From Sulfuricaulis limicola (GTDB lineage: Bacteria; Pseudomonadota; Gammaproteobacteria; Acidiferrobacterales; Sulfurifustaceae), in assembly GCF_002355735.1 (NCBI RefSeq), contig NZ_AP014879.1:558001-622000 (forward strand): 64,000 nucleotides of DNA, given 5' to 3'. Shown piece by piece: positions 17,567 through 27,681 of this stretch. Within the stretch, counting starts at the first letter, position 1, and every line of letters starts with the position of its first letter. A program made the position numbers and the translations under genes. Under the pieces are notes generated by a model. It was not told where the DNA came from. It made no database searches and saw only the letters and a program-made list of their open reading frames with translations.

Positions 17567-18852
17567 ACCGGTCCACCGATTCCCTCAAGACGCGCACGCT
17601 GGCCGACTGGCTGGCGTGGATCGAGACGCTGCATCCGCGCGCGATCGAGCTCGGGCTCGAACGGGTGCACGCCGTGCTCGACAACATGGGACTGCGCCGC
17701 CCGCCGTACGCCGCCATCGCCATCACCGGCACCAACGGCAAGGGCTCGACCACGGCCATGTGCGAAGCCATCCTGCGCCGCGCCGGTTACAAGGTCGGCG
17801 CCTACACCTCGCCGCATCTCATCGCCTACAACGAGCGGGTTCGCCTTGACGGCCGCGACGCCACCGACGCTGAGCTGTGCGGCGCCTTCGAGCGCATCGA
17901 GGCCGCGCGCGGGACGGTGCCGCTGACCTATTTCGAATTCGGGACCCTCGCCGCCTTCGACCTGTTTCGGTCCGCGAACATCGACATCGCGGTGCTGGAG
18001 GTCGGCATGGGCGGGCGGCTCGACGCCGTCAACGCCATCGACCCCGATGTTTCCATCGTCACGGCCGTGGATATCGATCACGTCGCCTGGCTCGGTTCGA
18101 CGCGCGAGGCCATCGGCCGCGAGAAGGCCGGGATTTTCCGTGCCGGTCGCGCGGCGATCTGCGGCGATCCGAATCCGCCGGCAATCATCGCCGCCGAGGC
18201 CGCGCGTATCGGCGCCAGGCTGTTGCAGGTCGGACATGATTTCCAAATCGAGCGCAGCAACACGGACTGGACCTGGCGCAGCGGCGAGCGCCTGCGCGCC
18301 GGCCTGCCGCATCCCTCGCTGCGCGGTGATTACCAGCTGTACAACGCCGCCTGCGCGCTGACGGCGCTCGAGGCGCTCGTGGATCGTTTCCCGGTGACGC
18401 AGGCGGATGTCCGCGAAGGGCTGCTGTCCGGCGTGATCCCGGGCCGCTTCCAGGTGCTGCCCGGGCGGCCGATGTGCGTGCTGGACGTGGCGCACAACGC
18501 GCAGGCGGCGCGCTCGCTGGCGGCGACATTGAAACAGCAGCGTATCGAGGGCCGCACGCTCGCGGTGTTTGGCATGCTCAAGGACAAGGACATTGTTTCA
18601 GTTGTCGGCCCGCTGGCGGAGCTGGTGGATCGCTGGTATCCGGCGAGCCTGCACCTGCCGCGCGGGGCCACGGCGGTGCAACTGGTCGAGGCGCTGACGG
18701 CGGCGGGCGTGCCCGCACCCGCGCAGACATTCGACGACGTGCACCAGGCCTGGGCCACCGCCCGGCGTGACGCCGGCGAGGCGGACCGCATCGTCGTCTT
18801 TGGCTCCTTTCACACGGTCGGTGATATACTGGCCGCTCTCGGAAAAGCGTGA
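17563..18852 (+). CDS. folC: Bifunctional folylpolyglutamate synthase/dihydrofolate synthase, probable CTG start
   Basis: Adds glutamate to folates and makes dihydrofolate. The P-loop GTNGKGST, the SSPH-like segment [15 protein letters not shown] and the C-terminal domain with [14 protein letters not shown] are visible. Homologous N-terminal sequence ([23 protein letters not shown]) is encoded upstream of the first ATG/GTG/TTG (a GTG at 17665). No such codon exists in frame between the stop at 17461 and 17665. The CTG at 17563 overlapping the accD stop (CTGA) therefore looks like the real start, giving about 429 residues. Gene identity is certain; the start is inferred. Confidence 0.93.
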   Translation: MNRSTDSLKTRTLADWLAWIETLHPRAIELGLERVHAVLDNMGLRRPPYAAIAITGTNGKGSTTAMCEAILRRAGYKVGAYTSPHLIAYNERVRLDGRDATDAELCGAFERIEAARGTVPLTYFEFGTLAAFDLFRSANIDIAVLEVGMGGRLDAVNAIDPDVSIVTAVDIDHVAWLGSTREAIGREKAGIFRAGRAAICGDPNPPAIIAAEAARIGARLLQVGHDFQIERSNTDWTWRSGERLRAGLPHPSLRGDYQLYNAACALTALEALVDRFPVTQADVREGLLSGVIPGRFQVLPGRPMCVLDVAHNAQAARSLAATLKQQRIEGRTLAVFGMLKDKDIVSVVGPLAELVDRWYPASLHLPRGATAVQLVEALTAAGVPAPAQTFDDVHQAWATARRDAGEADRIVVFGSFHTVGDILAALGKA

Positions 18853-18857
18853 AGCCC

Positions 18858-19460
18858 ATGGCGGACAGAGACGACGCCCGTCCCGAATTCAACCCCAAAC
18901 ACCGCATTGTCGGCGCGATCGTACTGGTCGCGCTGGTGGTGATTTTCGTGCCCATGATCCTGAGCGGGCGTGAGCCGCCGCCGGAACTCAAGGGCGAGCG
19001 CGAAGCGCCGCCGCGCGCGGAAGTCACCGAGACCAGGATGGTCGTTACACCGGTGCCTGTAGAAGATCCGAAACCGCCGGAAAGCAGCGATGCGGTGAAA
19101 GTTGTGCAGGTGCCGGTCGAGCCCATGCCCGTGCCGGAGACCAAATCCGCTTTGCCGGCGGAGAAGCCGGCCGAGGCGAAAAAACCGGAGCCGGCCTCGG
19201 TTAAAACCGCCGCCGTGAAACCCGAAGACGGCTGGATGGTGCAGGTCGGCACCTTCACCAATCTCCAGAACGCCGCGCGCCTGCGCGACAAGCTCAAGAC
19301 GCTGGGGCATTCGGTGCACGCGGATTCGGTCACGGTCAGCGGCAAGAAGGCCATGCGCCTGCGCGTCGGGCCGTTCGCCGACCGCGCCAAAGCGGACAAG
19401 GCGCAGGCGCTGATCCGCAAGGAAACCGGCGTGACCGGTGTGGTGCAGTCGCCTTCGTGA
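18858..19460 (+). CDS. SPOR-domain cell-division protein (DedD-like)
   Basis: About 200 residues. One N-terminal membrane helix (IVGAIVLVALVVIFVPMILSG) is followed by a long Pro/Glu/Lys-rich periplasmic linker and a C-terminal SPOR domain (~residues 125-200, WMVQVGTFTNLQNAARLRDKL). SPOR domains bind denuded glycan at the septum. Position between folC and cvpA matches dedD in Gammaproteobacteria. A GTG start at 18849 overlapping the folC stop is an alternative to the ATG at 18858. Confidence 0.92.
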   Translation: MADRDDARPEFNPKHRIVGAIVLVALVVIFVPMILSGREPPPELKGEREAPPRAEVTETRMVVTPVPVEDPKPPESSDAVKVVQVPVEPMPVPETKSALPAEKPAEAKKPEPASVKTAAVKPEDGWMVQVGTFTNLQNAARLRDKLKTLGHSVHADSVTVSGKKAMRLRVGPFADRAKADKAQALIRKETGVTGVVQSPS

Positions 19461-19466
19461 GCGCGC

Positions 19467-19961
19467 ATGAACGGTTTTGATCTGCTGATCCTTGCCACGC
19501 TCGCGCTCTTCGTCGCGCTTGGCGCCTGGCGCGGCCTGCTGAGCGAGGCGATTTCGCTGCTGACCTGGGTGCTGGCCTGCGTGCTGGCCTGGTTTTATGC
19601 CGCACCGCTGTCGCGCCTGTTGCGGGGCCTGGTACAGGACGAGGCGCTGCGCCAGTTGTCCGCCTTCGTGCTGATCTTTGCCGTGGTGTTTGTGCTGGGC
19701 GTGGTAGCTTCGTGGCTGCTGCACAAGTATTTCCCTCTCCGGCGCGGCTTCCGGCTCGCCAATACCGTGCTCGGCGGCCTGGTGGGCGCGGCGCGCGGCG
19801 CCGTGGTGGTTGTCGTGGTATTCCTCGTCGCCGGCCTGACGCCGTTCCCCCAGCGCGACTGGTGGCGCGAGTCCGCGATGGCGCCGGTTTTCGAGCGCGC
19901 CGCGCTCTATGTAGCAGGCTATATCCCGCGTGATATTGCCCAGCACATCCGCTACGGCTAG
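19467..19961 (+). CDS. cvpA: CvpA family inner-membrane protein
   Basis: 164 residues with four membrane segments and the family start NGFDLLILATLALFVALGAWRGLLSEAISLLTWV. CvpA proteins are linked to colicin V export and envelope homeostasis; the molecular function is unclear. Seven bases separate it from the SPOR gene and 33 from purF, the usual cvpA-purF pairing. Confidence 0.95.
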   Translation: MNGFDLLILATLALFVALGAWRGLLSEAISLLTWVLACVLAWFYAAPLSRLLRGLVQDEALRQLSAFVLIFAVVFVLGVVASWLLHKYFPLRRGFRLANTVLGGLVGAARGAVVVVVVFLVAGLTPFPQRDWWRESAMAPVFERAALYVAGYIPRDIAQHIRYG

Positions 19962-19994
19962 AATTGCGTTTTAAGTGAAGGAGATTCCCTCGGC

Positions 19995-21521
<1,527 letters not shown>

Positions 21522-21583
21522 TTTTTTCTTATCTCTACTGTAGGGCGGGTTAGGCGCCAATAATAAAATCGCCGTATCGCCAA

Positions 21584-21626
21584 CTCTCCCTCTCCCGCGC
21601 GAGCGGGAGAGGGCAAGGGGTGAGGG
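21584..21626. repeat. Palindromic C/T-rich - G/A-rich short repeat (copy 1)
   Basis: CTCTCCCTCTCCCGC facing GCGGGAGAGGGCAAGGGG around a short loop. Similar elements occur at 39963-39999 and 54983-55025, where they lie inside genes. The flanking bases to the terminator hold nothing else I recognise. Confidence 0.75.
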
Positions 21627-21644
21627 GCGCGCCGTAACCCGCCG

Positions 21645-21692
21645 AACATATAAAAGCCGCCTCATGGGCGGCTTTTATATTTTTATATCTCT
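21645..21692. terminator. Hairpin terminator downstream of purF
   Basis: The stem ATATAAAAGCCGCC pairs with GGCGGCTTTTATAT across the loop TCATG and is followed by a T-rich run. The rest of the 21.52-21.87 kb gap shows only the short repeat and the leader of the next gene. Confidence 0.85.
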
Positions 21693-21869
21693 CCCTTCCC
21701 GGAAACCCGGTTTCGCGCATGGCGCGTGAGCATCCCTGACCGGAATACTCGGATATTTTAATTCTGGTCAATCTATCCCGGGACAGCGCGGCTAGAATAG
21801 TGCCACGGCACGCGTCGATCCGGGCAGTGCGACACGGCAACCGCTTTCCTGTTAACGGAGGACCTATCC

Positions 21870-22352
21870 ATGAGCCAGCCAGTGCAAGCCGATCTCGTGC
21901 GCGCCTCCGCGCTGGGCGACGAACTCGACAAACCCGAGGCCGAGGCCCTGGCCGCCCTGATGGGCAGCCGCACGCTGAAAGACGGCGAGACGCTCGTGCG
22001 TGAAGGCGGTCCGGAACGCACCCTGTTCGTGCTGGTGGCGGGCCAGCTCGCCGTGAGCAATACCCGCGACGGCACCGAGCAGGTCGCCTACATGATGAAC
22101 AAGGGCGAGTGCGCCGGCGCGCGCTCGTTCGTCGACGCCATGCCGCGCCGCACCACCCTGCGCGCCGTCGGTCCGGCCACGGTGTACACGCTCGCGCCCG
22201 ACCGCTTCGAGACGCTCATCGCCACTCACCCGCGCATCGTCTACAAGGTCATGCGCGCGATGTTCCGCATCACGCACGCCAACCTGCTGCGCATGAACCA
22301 GGAGACGCAGCAGCTCACCGACTACGTGACCCGGACCCACGGGCGCTACTGA
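21870..22352 (+). CDS. Stand-alone cyclic-nucleotide-binding (Crp-like) domain protein
   Basis: 160 residues forming only the cNMP-binding jelly roll (LKDGETLVREGGPERTLFVLVAGQLAVS ... NKGECAGARSFVDAMPRRTTLRAVGPATVYTLAPDRFETLI) and a C-terminal helix. The helix-turn-helix of Crp/Fnr regulators is absent, so it is unlikely to bind DNA by itself. The phosphate-binding cassette is degenerate (GECAGARSF in place of GE-x-GE), so cyclic nucleotide binding is uncertain. AACGGAGG lies upstream of the ATG. Monocistronic, convergent with dmeF. Confidence 0.85.
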   Translation: MSQPVQADLVRASALGDELDKPEAEALAALMGSRTLKDGETLVREGGPERTLFVLVAGQLAVSNTRDGTEQVAYMMNKGECAGARSFVDAMPRRTTLRAVGPATVYTLAPDRFETLIATHPRIVYKVMRAMFRITHANLLRMNQETQQLTDYVTRTHGRY

Positions 22353-22430
22353 GTCGCCCGGGGTCCGCGAGAGAATCTGACCCGGCTTGCTGCCGCTTCA
22401 AACGCTCTTCGGCGTTGACCGGACGGCGCG

Positions 22431-23375
22431 CTAACAGTTTGTGCAGACGTGAATCTCGATGGTCGTATGCGCGATCTCCTCGTGTTCCGAGAGCCACTCG
22501 CGCACGCGAGCGGGGGTAAGACCGGTATCGTGCGTGACGAGGCTGATGGCGCAGGCGTACGATTGCTTGCCGACGCGCCAGACATGCAGGTCGGTAATAT
22601 CCACATTGCCACGACCGGCGCCGGATTCGATCGCCCGGCGCACTTCCTCCACGACTGGATGGTCCATTTCGCGGTCCAGCAGCACCTTTCCGGTTTCCGT
22701 CAGCAGCTTCTTCGCCCACAACGCCACCAGCCCGGCGCCGACAATGCCCATGACCGGGTCGAGCCATGACCAGCCATAGAGCCAGCCGCCGGCCAGCGCG
22801 ATGATCGCCAGCACCGAGGTGGCGGCGTCGGCGAGGACGTGCACGTAGGCGGATTTGAGATTCAGATCGTGGTGATGGTGGTCGGCGTGCCCGTGATGTT
22901 CATGCCCGCCGTGATCGTGGTGGGCGTTGCCGAGGATGACCGCGCATACGACGTTCACCGCGAGGCCGACGGCCGCGATGATCATGGCCTCGACATAGTG
23001 GATGGGTTGGGGCGACATCAGCCGTTCCACCGAGCCGACGACCATCATGACCACGACGCCGAGCAGGAAAATCGCGCTGGTATAACCTCCGAGCACTTCG
23101 ATTTTCCACGGGCCGAAGGCGAAACGCGCGTCGCCGGCGTGACGGCGCGCGGCCGCATAGGCAAACGCGCTCAAGCCGATGGCGACCGCGTGCGAGCTCA
23201 TGTGCCACCCGTCCGCCAGCAGCGCCATGGAGTTGTACCACCAGCCGGCGGCGATCTCGACGACCATCATGACGGCGGTGATCCACATCACCGCGCGCGT
23301 GCCGCGCTCCGCCGCGGGGTTGCCGGCATGAAACGCGTGATCGTGGGTCCAGCGGGAAAGATCGTGGGCAGGCAT
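22431..23375 (-). CDS. dmeF: CDF-family Co/Ni (Zn) efflux transporter DmeF
   Basis: 314 residues, six membrane segments, inner-membrane proton/metal antiporter. The metal site motifs are in LLADGWHMSSHA (second membrane helix) and HVLADAATSVLA (fifth). A His-rich loop between helices 4 and 5 (HHDHGGHEHHGHADHHHHD) and the N-terminal HDHAFHAG are typical of DmeF/CzcD-type transporters. The C-terminus ends HVCTNC. I chose the ATG at 23375 since the family N-terminus begins there. The DmeF call rests on the neighbouring RcnR/CsoR-family repressor and operator; zinc or cobalt specificity cannot be decided from sequence. Confidence 0.9.
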   Translation of the reverse strand: MPAHDLSRWTHDHAFHAGNPAAERGTRAVMWITAVMMVVEIAAGWWYNSMALLADGWHMSSHAVAIGLSAFAYAAARRHAGDARFAFGPWKIEVLGGYTSAIFLLGVVVMMVVGSVERLMSPQPIHYVEAMIIAAVGLAVNVVCAVILGNAHHDHGGHEHHGHADHHHHDLNLKSAYVHVLADAATSVLAIIALAGGWLYGWSWLDPVMGIVGAGLVALWAKKLLTETGKVLLDREMDHPVVEEVRRAIESGAGRGNVDITDLHVWRVGKQSYACAISLVTHDTGLTPARVREWLSEHEEIAHTTIEIHVCTNC

Positions 23376-23392
23376 GGCTCGGCTCCGGGTTA

Positions 23393-24406
23393 TCAGTCGC
23401 CCGCCAGCGCGGCTGACGCGGGTTTCTCCAGCAGCAGGAACCAGAATCCGTTGAAGTGGCCCTGGTCCCGTATCTGAAAGCCGGCGCGGTTTGTGAGCTG
23501 TTTCCACTCGCGCTTGCCGGTCAGGAAGAACGCCAGCACGCTGGCGATGGCGAACATCGCCCAGCCCGGCACCCACACGACCAGCAGGAAACGCCCGCCC
23601 GGTTTCAGGACGCGCCGCATTTCACTCAGCCCTTGGATAATTTGCGGCCCAAGATGATCCATGGCGTGAGCGCTGACGGCGCTGTCGAAGGTCCGGTCGG
23701 GGAATGGCAGTTGGGTGAGGTCGCCCTGTCTGATCTCCACGCGCTCGTCGAGCGCGGCCAGACGCAGGTTCCGTTCCAGCAGCGCGCGGCCGCCGCCTTC
23801 GATATAGTCGGAATCGAAGCGGTCGAGCGCGACGATGCGTCCTTTCTTCAGGGCGCGACCCAGGGCGACGGTCGTTCTTCCCGCGCCGCAACCGCCGTCG
23901 AGAACCAGATCGGACTCGCCCGACAGCAAATCGACCATCGGCAGAACGGCATGATCGGGCCGCGTCGATGACGCGGTGATCAGCGCCCCCGCGAAGAAAC
24001 TCGCGGCGAGCAGGGTGAACAGGAACGCGAACGGCCACCAGGCGGGAGCGGCCGCGTACACCGCCACGGTGGCCGAGGCCATGACGAGCGCTGCAATCCA
24101 GGGTCCCAGCGTCCAGGCCGGCGCCCAGCCGAAATCGTATTTCGCGGCGTCATCGTTAGCGTTTCTACGCCGTGACCAGCGCCGGAAAATTCCCCGGCCC
24201 GCCATGACGTAAATCGAGGCGGCCAGCACGACCGCACCCACGAGGTGAAACCCCGCGAAAAGAAAAAGCACGTTCGAGACGGGCTTGAGGGAGGGGACGT
24301 AAACCATCAGCACGAGCCCCGCGATCACGCCGAGCGCGCCCACTAGCCACATATGACCGTGAGCGTGTTGGGGTGTCGGGTTGGTGCGTGGCGTCGACGG
24401 TTCCAT
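23393..24406 (-). CDS. Membrane-anchored SAM-dependent methyltransferase of the dme operon
   Basis: 337 residues. The His-containing N-terminus (QHAHGHMW) leads into four predicted membrane helices (up to ~residue 150). A cytosolic class I methyltransferase domain follows, with motif I DLVLDGGCGAGRTTVALGRAL, an acidic residue after strand 2 (IVALDRFD) and post-motif MRRVLKPGGRFLLVVW. It sits 6 bases after the repressor gene and 17 before dmeF, so all three probably form one mRNA. The target of methylation is unknown; context suggests a role in metal response. Confidence 0.88.
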   Translation of the reverse strand: MEPSTPRTNPTPQHAHGHMWLVGALGVIAGLVLMVYVPSLKPVSNVLFLFAGFHLVGAVVLAASIYVMAGRGIFRRWSRRRNANDDAAKYDFGWAPAWTLGPWIAALVMASATVAVYAAAPAWWPFAFLFTLLAASFFAGALITASSTRPDHAVLPMVDLLSGESDLVLDGGCGAGRTTVALGRALKKGRIVALDRFDSDYIEGGGRALLERNLRLAALDERVEIRQGDLTQLPFPDRTFDSAVSAHAMDHLGPQIIQGLSEMRRVLKPGGRFLLVVWVPGWAMFAIASVLAFFLTGKREWKQLTNRAGFQIRDQGHFNGFWFLLLEKPASAALAGD

Positions 24407-24412
24407 ACGGAG

Positions 24413-24673
24413 TTACAGGTATTTCGTGAGTTGTTTGAGTTCTTTCAGGCTGGACTTGCCGTCCGAACCCGTGCCGTCCTCGAGGCAATGCTCGATGTGA
24501 TCGTGGATCAGCTCGCGTTTGGCGTTGCCGACGGCTTTTTCGACTGCGTGTAGTTGCTGCGCCAGGTCGAGGCAGCTTCGACCTTGCTCCAGCATGGTCA
24601 CGATGCTGCGCAGGTGGCCGTCGACCCGCTTCAGTCGTTGGATGATCTTGGGATGGGATGCGTGTTTCTTCAT
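24413..24673 (-). CDS. dmeR: Metal-sensing transcriptional repressor, RcnR/CsoR family (DmeR-like)
   Basis: 86 residues, all-helical. It has the family pattern HPKIIQRLKRVDGHLRSIVTMLEQGRSCLDLAQQLHAVEKAVGNAKRELIHDHIEHCL with the metal-ligand set His/Cys/His/Cys expected for this family (Cys in GRSCLD; HDHIEHC). Binding of Ni/Co would release the operator and derepress the operon. First gene of the methyltransferase-dmeF operon; the operator palindrome is just upstream of its ATG. Confidence 0.92.
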   Translation of the reverse strand: MKKHASHPKIIQRLKRVDGHLRSIVTMLEQGRSCLDLAQQLHAVEKAVGNAKRELIHDHIEHCLEDGTGSDGKSSLKELKQLTKYL

Positions 24674-24680
24674 GGCGGCA

Positions 24681-24704
24681 TATCCTATCCAGGGGGATAG
24701 GATA
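24681..24704. promoter_or_regulatory. Operator palindrome of the dme operon
   Basis: A perfect inverted repeat TATCCTATCC - AGGG - GGATAGGATA lies 7 bases upstream of dmeR. AT-rich ends around a G-tract core resemble RcnR/DmeR-type operators, so auto-repression by DmeR is likely. Confidence 0.8.
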
Positions 24705-24833
24705 AATCAAGGCCGCGCGCCAAGGCGCGGATAGCGCCAGCCAGGTCCCGGAAAAACAGTTCAAAATCGTCGAATCCACGGGCCCGCGGTTTTCCTGTTG
24801 CCGCGTGGCGTTTTGCGGAACAATAGGACCGCC

Positions 24834-26888
24834 ATGAACAAGACCCGCCAGGTCGCGGCGATTCCGCTGCGCGAACCGCTCTACCGCGGCAAGCGGAGGC
24901 TGCGCATCGCGCTCGTGGGCATGCCCAACAGCGGCAAGAGCACGCTGTTCAACGCCGTTTCCAGCACCTCGATCCGCACCGGCGAGCTCGGCGGCACGCG
25001 CCGCGCCTACAACGAATGCGCGGTGCAGATCGGGCTGGACGAGGCGCGCGTGGTTGAGCTGCCGAGCATCCAGACGCTGCACGACCTGCCGCCCGACGAC
25101 CTGGTGGCGCTGCAATACCTGCTGTGGGGTGACGAGCTGCCGCCGGTGAAGGTGCACGAACCCGGCGCTCCGCCGGCCCCGTTTGCCCCGCCCGATGTGA
25201 TCATTCAGGTCATGGACGCGACCGCGCTGGCGCGGCATCTGGAACTCACCCTGGAACTCAGTCAGCTCGGACGGCCGATGGTGATCGCGCTCAACATGAT
25301 GGACGAGGCCTGGAAGAAGGGACTGCACATCAAGCCCGCGGCCTTGAGCCGGCAATTGGGCATCCCGGTGGTGCCGACGGTTGCGCTGATGGGGCAGGGC
25401 ATCGCGAAGCTGTTCAAGACCGCCGTCGAGGCGGTGCGCGGGAAGGCCTGTCCGCTGCCGCATCCGGCGAGCAAGCACCTCTGCGAAAAACTCCAGCCCC
25501 TGAGCCAGGCGCTCAACCGCCCGGAGATCCAGACGGCGTTCCGCGTGCCGCACCCGCTGCTGGTCATGCAACTGGCGCAGAACGACAGCTACTTCCGCGC
25601 CGAGATGCAGCAGCACTTTCCCGAGCTGCTGCCGCAACTGATGCAGTTGCGCAGTGCGGCCGAGCAAGCCCTGCCGCGCCCGCTCGCCGAGGAACTGCAC
25701 GCCGACCGGCATCACCGCGCCGCCATGCTGGTTGAGTCGGTAACCCGCCTCGGCGCGCCGCACCCGGGCCGCGGCTGGCGCTACTGGCTCGACGAACTGT
25801 TCCTGCATCCGCAGTGGGGCCTGCTCGGGAGCCTCGCGGTGTTCGCCGTGGTGCTGTTCGTGGTGTTCGAGGTCAGCGTCTGGATCGACTCCGTGACCTC
25901 GGCCAGGCTGGTCGAGTGGATTTCGCCATGGCAGCCGCAATCGACCGGCGGCGTGATCGGGCGCGCGGTGGCGGACGGTCTCATCGGCCTCATCGGCATC
26001 GTCGTGCCGTACATGATCCCGCTGGTGCTGCTGCTGGTGGCGCTGGAGGAGTCCGGGATCATGCAGCGCATCGCCTTTGTCGTGGACCGCGGCTTCCATC
26101 ACCTCGGCCTGCACGGCGGCGTCGCCGTGCCGTTCCTGACCGGGCTCGGCTGCAACGTGCCGGCGCTTTCCGCGGCGTCCCGCGTCACCCGCGGCCGCGA
26201 ACGCCTCATCGCCTCGCTGCTGATCACCTTTGTGCCATGCTCGGCGCGCTCCGCCATCATCCTCGCGATCGCCGGCAAATATCTCGGTGGGCTCGGCGTG
26301 TTCGCGATCTTCCTGCTGAGCATGATCGTAATCGCGCTGCTGGGGAAGTTTCTCACGCGCCGTTATCCCGAGAGCGGCCCCGGTCAGGTGCAGGAGATTC
26401 CTTCCTACGCGCTGCCGCGACTCGCCACGCTGCTGCCCGCGACCTGGGAGCGCACCCGCGACATTCTCACCATCGTGACGCCGCTGCTGGTCGGCGGCAG
26501 CGTGGTGCTGGCGTTGCTGTCGCATGTGGGCGCCGACGACGCCATCAATACCGCGTTCACGCCGATCACCGTCTGGTGGCTCGGCCTGCCGGCGCTGCTC
26601 GGCGTGCCGATCCTGTTCGGCGTGCTGCGCAAGGAGCTGTCGCTGCTGATGGTGTACCAGGCGCTTGGTACCTTCGACATCGGCGCGCACCTGGACTGGG
26701 TGCAGATCATGACGTTTCTGATTTTTCTCACTTTCTACTTTCCGTGTGTGTCGACCTTCGCGGTGATGCTCAAGACCATCGGCCGCCGCCAGGCGCTGGC
26801 GTCGGTGTCGCTGTCGATCGGCGTGGCGCTGGTGGTTAGCGGGATCGTCCGGTGGGTGCTGGTCGGGGTGCAGCAGGTCGGCGCCTGA
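24834..26888 (+). CDS. feoB: FeoB-like ferrous iron transporter with variant GTPase domain
   Basis: 684 residues. An N-terminal small-GTPase domain carries an intact P-loop (GMPNSGKST, ~29-37) and NMMD (~154-157). The G3 DxPG motif is replaced by ELPS (~75-78) and the switch I region is unlike normal FeoB. The membrane part has the two Gate/core repeats with GLGCNVPAL and FVPCSARSAI cysteine motifs, and 8 or more hydrophobic helices. It presumably moves Fe2+ or another divalent metal across the inner membrane. There is no feoA or feoC neighbour. It is divergent from the dme operon and was started at the ATG at 24834, which fits the family better than an upstream ATG at 24798. Confidence 0.88.
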   Translation: MNKTRQVAAIPLREPLYRGKRRLRIALVGMPNSGKSTLFNAVSSTSIRTGELGGTRRAYNECAVQIGLDEARVVELPSIQTLHDLPPDDLVALQYLLWGDELPPVKVHEPGAPPAPFAPPDVIIQVMDATALARHLELTLELSQLGRPMVIALNMMDEAWKKGLHIKPAALSRQLGIPVVPTVALMGQGIAKLFKTAVEAVRGKACPLPHPASKHLCEKLQPLSQALNRPEIQTAFRVPHPLLVMQLAQNDSYFRAEMQQHFPELLPQLMQLRSAAEQALPRPLAEELHADRHHRAAMLVESVTRLGAPHPGRGWRYWLDELFLHPQWGLLGSLAVFAVVLFVVFEVSVWIDSVTSARLVEWISPWQPQSTGGVIGRAVADGLIGLIGIVVPYMIPLVLLLVALEESGIMQRIAFVVDRGFHHLGLHGGVAVPFLTGLGCNVPALSAASRVTRGRERLIASLLITFVPCSARSAIILAIAGKYLGGLGVFAIFLLSMIVIALLGKFLTRRYPESGPGQVQEIPSYALPRLATLLPATWERTRDILTIVTPLLVGGSVVLALLSHVGADDAINTAFTPITVWWLGLPALLGVPILFGVLRKELSLLMVYQALGTFDIGAHLDWVQIMTFLIFLTFYFPCVSTFAVMLKTIGRRQALASVSLSIGVALVVSGIVRWVLVGVQQVGA

Positions 26889-26909
26889 CCCGGGATGATG
26901 TTTTTGTCT

Positions 26910-26940
26910 GTCATTCCCGCGCAGGCGGGAATCCAGTAAA
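26910..26940. repeat. Short palindromic repeat TCATTCCCGC..GCGGGAAT
   Basis: The stem ATTCCCGC-GCAG-GCGGGAAT is followed by CCAG. Related units occur at 41443-41505, 44864-44953 and 57925-57985. It lies between feoB and the DUF502 gene. Confidence 0.7.
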
Positions 26941-26972
26941 GTGCAGGCAACAGCGTCAGCAGAGGACATCCC

Positions 26973-27572
26973 ATGAAAAAAATCACTCGCACCTTCCTCA
27001 CCGGCCTCGCCGTGACACTGCCGGTGGTATTGACTCTCTATCTCCTGGTCTGGGTGACGCTCACGATCGAGCGCGTCCTGGACAAGGTGTTGCACCTCGT
27101 GTTGCCGGAGGCGGTCTTTGTCCCCGGCCTCGGCCTGGTTCTGGGCGTGGTGCTGATATTCTTCGTGGGCCTGCTGATGCGCACCTGGGCCGCGCGCAAT
27201 ATCTTTGCCTGGACCGAGAAGCAGATGTACCGGGTGCCGGTGGTCAAGACGGTCTACGGGGCGCTGCGCGACTTTACTGTTTTCCTGTCGCGGCCACAGA
27301 AGCAGGGCCCGCAGCAGGTGGTGCTGGTGCGCTTCGGCAACACCGACCTGCGCGTCATGGGCTTCGTCACGCGCGATGATCTCGCCGGCCTGCCGCCAAA
27401 TATGAGTGAACCCGGGATGATCCTGGTGTACCTGCCCATGAGCTATCAGGTCGGTGGCTACACCGTGCTGGTCCCGCGCGCGGCGGTGCAGCCGCTGGAC
27501 ATGTCGTTCGAGGAGGCCATGCGCTTTACCCTGACGGCGGGGCTCAGCGTTCCGGCCGCGAAAAGCAGTTGA
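26973..27572 (+). CDS. DUF502 family membrane protein, 3' end altered by insertion
   Basis: 199 residues. Two N-terminal membrane helices (FLTGLAVTLPVVLTLYLLVWV; LVLGVVLIFFVGLLMRTW) and the cytoplasmic DUF502 domain (EKQMYRVPVVKTVYGALRDF, VYLPMSYQVGGYTVLVPRAAVQPLDMSFEEAM). Function unknown. The last ~34 codons are repeated 826 bases downstream, after higBA. The present tail PAAKSS differs from the tail encoded by the downstream copy (PAAKGVQE), which suggests that a cassette entered here and swapped the 3' end. Confidence 0.9.
   Translation: MKKITRTFLTGLAVTLPVVLTLYLLVWVTLTIERVLDKVLHLVLPEAVFVPGLGLVLGVVLIFFVGLLMRTWAARNIFAWTEKQMYRVPVVKTVYGALRDFTVFLSRPQKQGPQQVVLVRFGNTDLRVMGFVTRDDLAGLPPNMSEPGMILVYLPMSYQVGGYTVLVPRAAVQPLDMSFEEAMRFTLTAGLSVPAAKSS
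27465..27566. repeat. Direct repeat, left copy: 3' end of the DUF502 gene
   Basis: About 102 bp matching 28291-28392. The central 64 bases (27496-27559) are identical. The copies flank the higBA cassette. Confidence 0.92.
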
Positions 27573-27631
27573 ACCCGGTTTCTTTAATTTCTGATTTTCC
27601 GGGTTTCACGGCTGACTGATAAATAAGGCTG

Positions 27632-27669
27632 TAACCCGTAAGGTTGCAGCCTGTTACCGCATAGGTTAC
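27632..27669. promoter_or_regulatory. Candidate HigA operators upstream of higBA
   Basis: Two ACC-N5-GGT units, GTAACC-CGTAA-GGTTGC and TTACC-GCATA-GGTTA, lie 22 bases apart, so on the same face of the helix. They end 13 bases before higB. The placement suits autoregulation by the antitoxin. Confidence 0.45.
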
Positions 27670-27681
27670 GCTTGTGGGTAC

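Noticed and set aside
24165-27095. A 976-codon open frame on the minus strand antisense to feoB
   Set aside because: High-GC shadow of feoB; the product is rich in Arg/His/Gln without domain features, and the plus-strand feoB motifs are clear.
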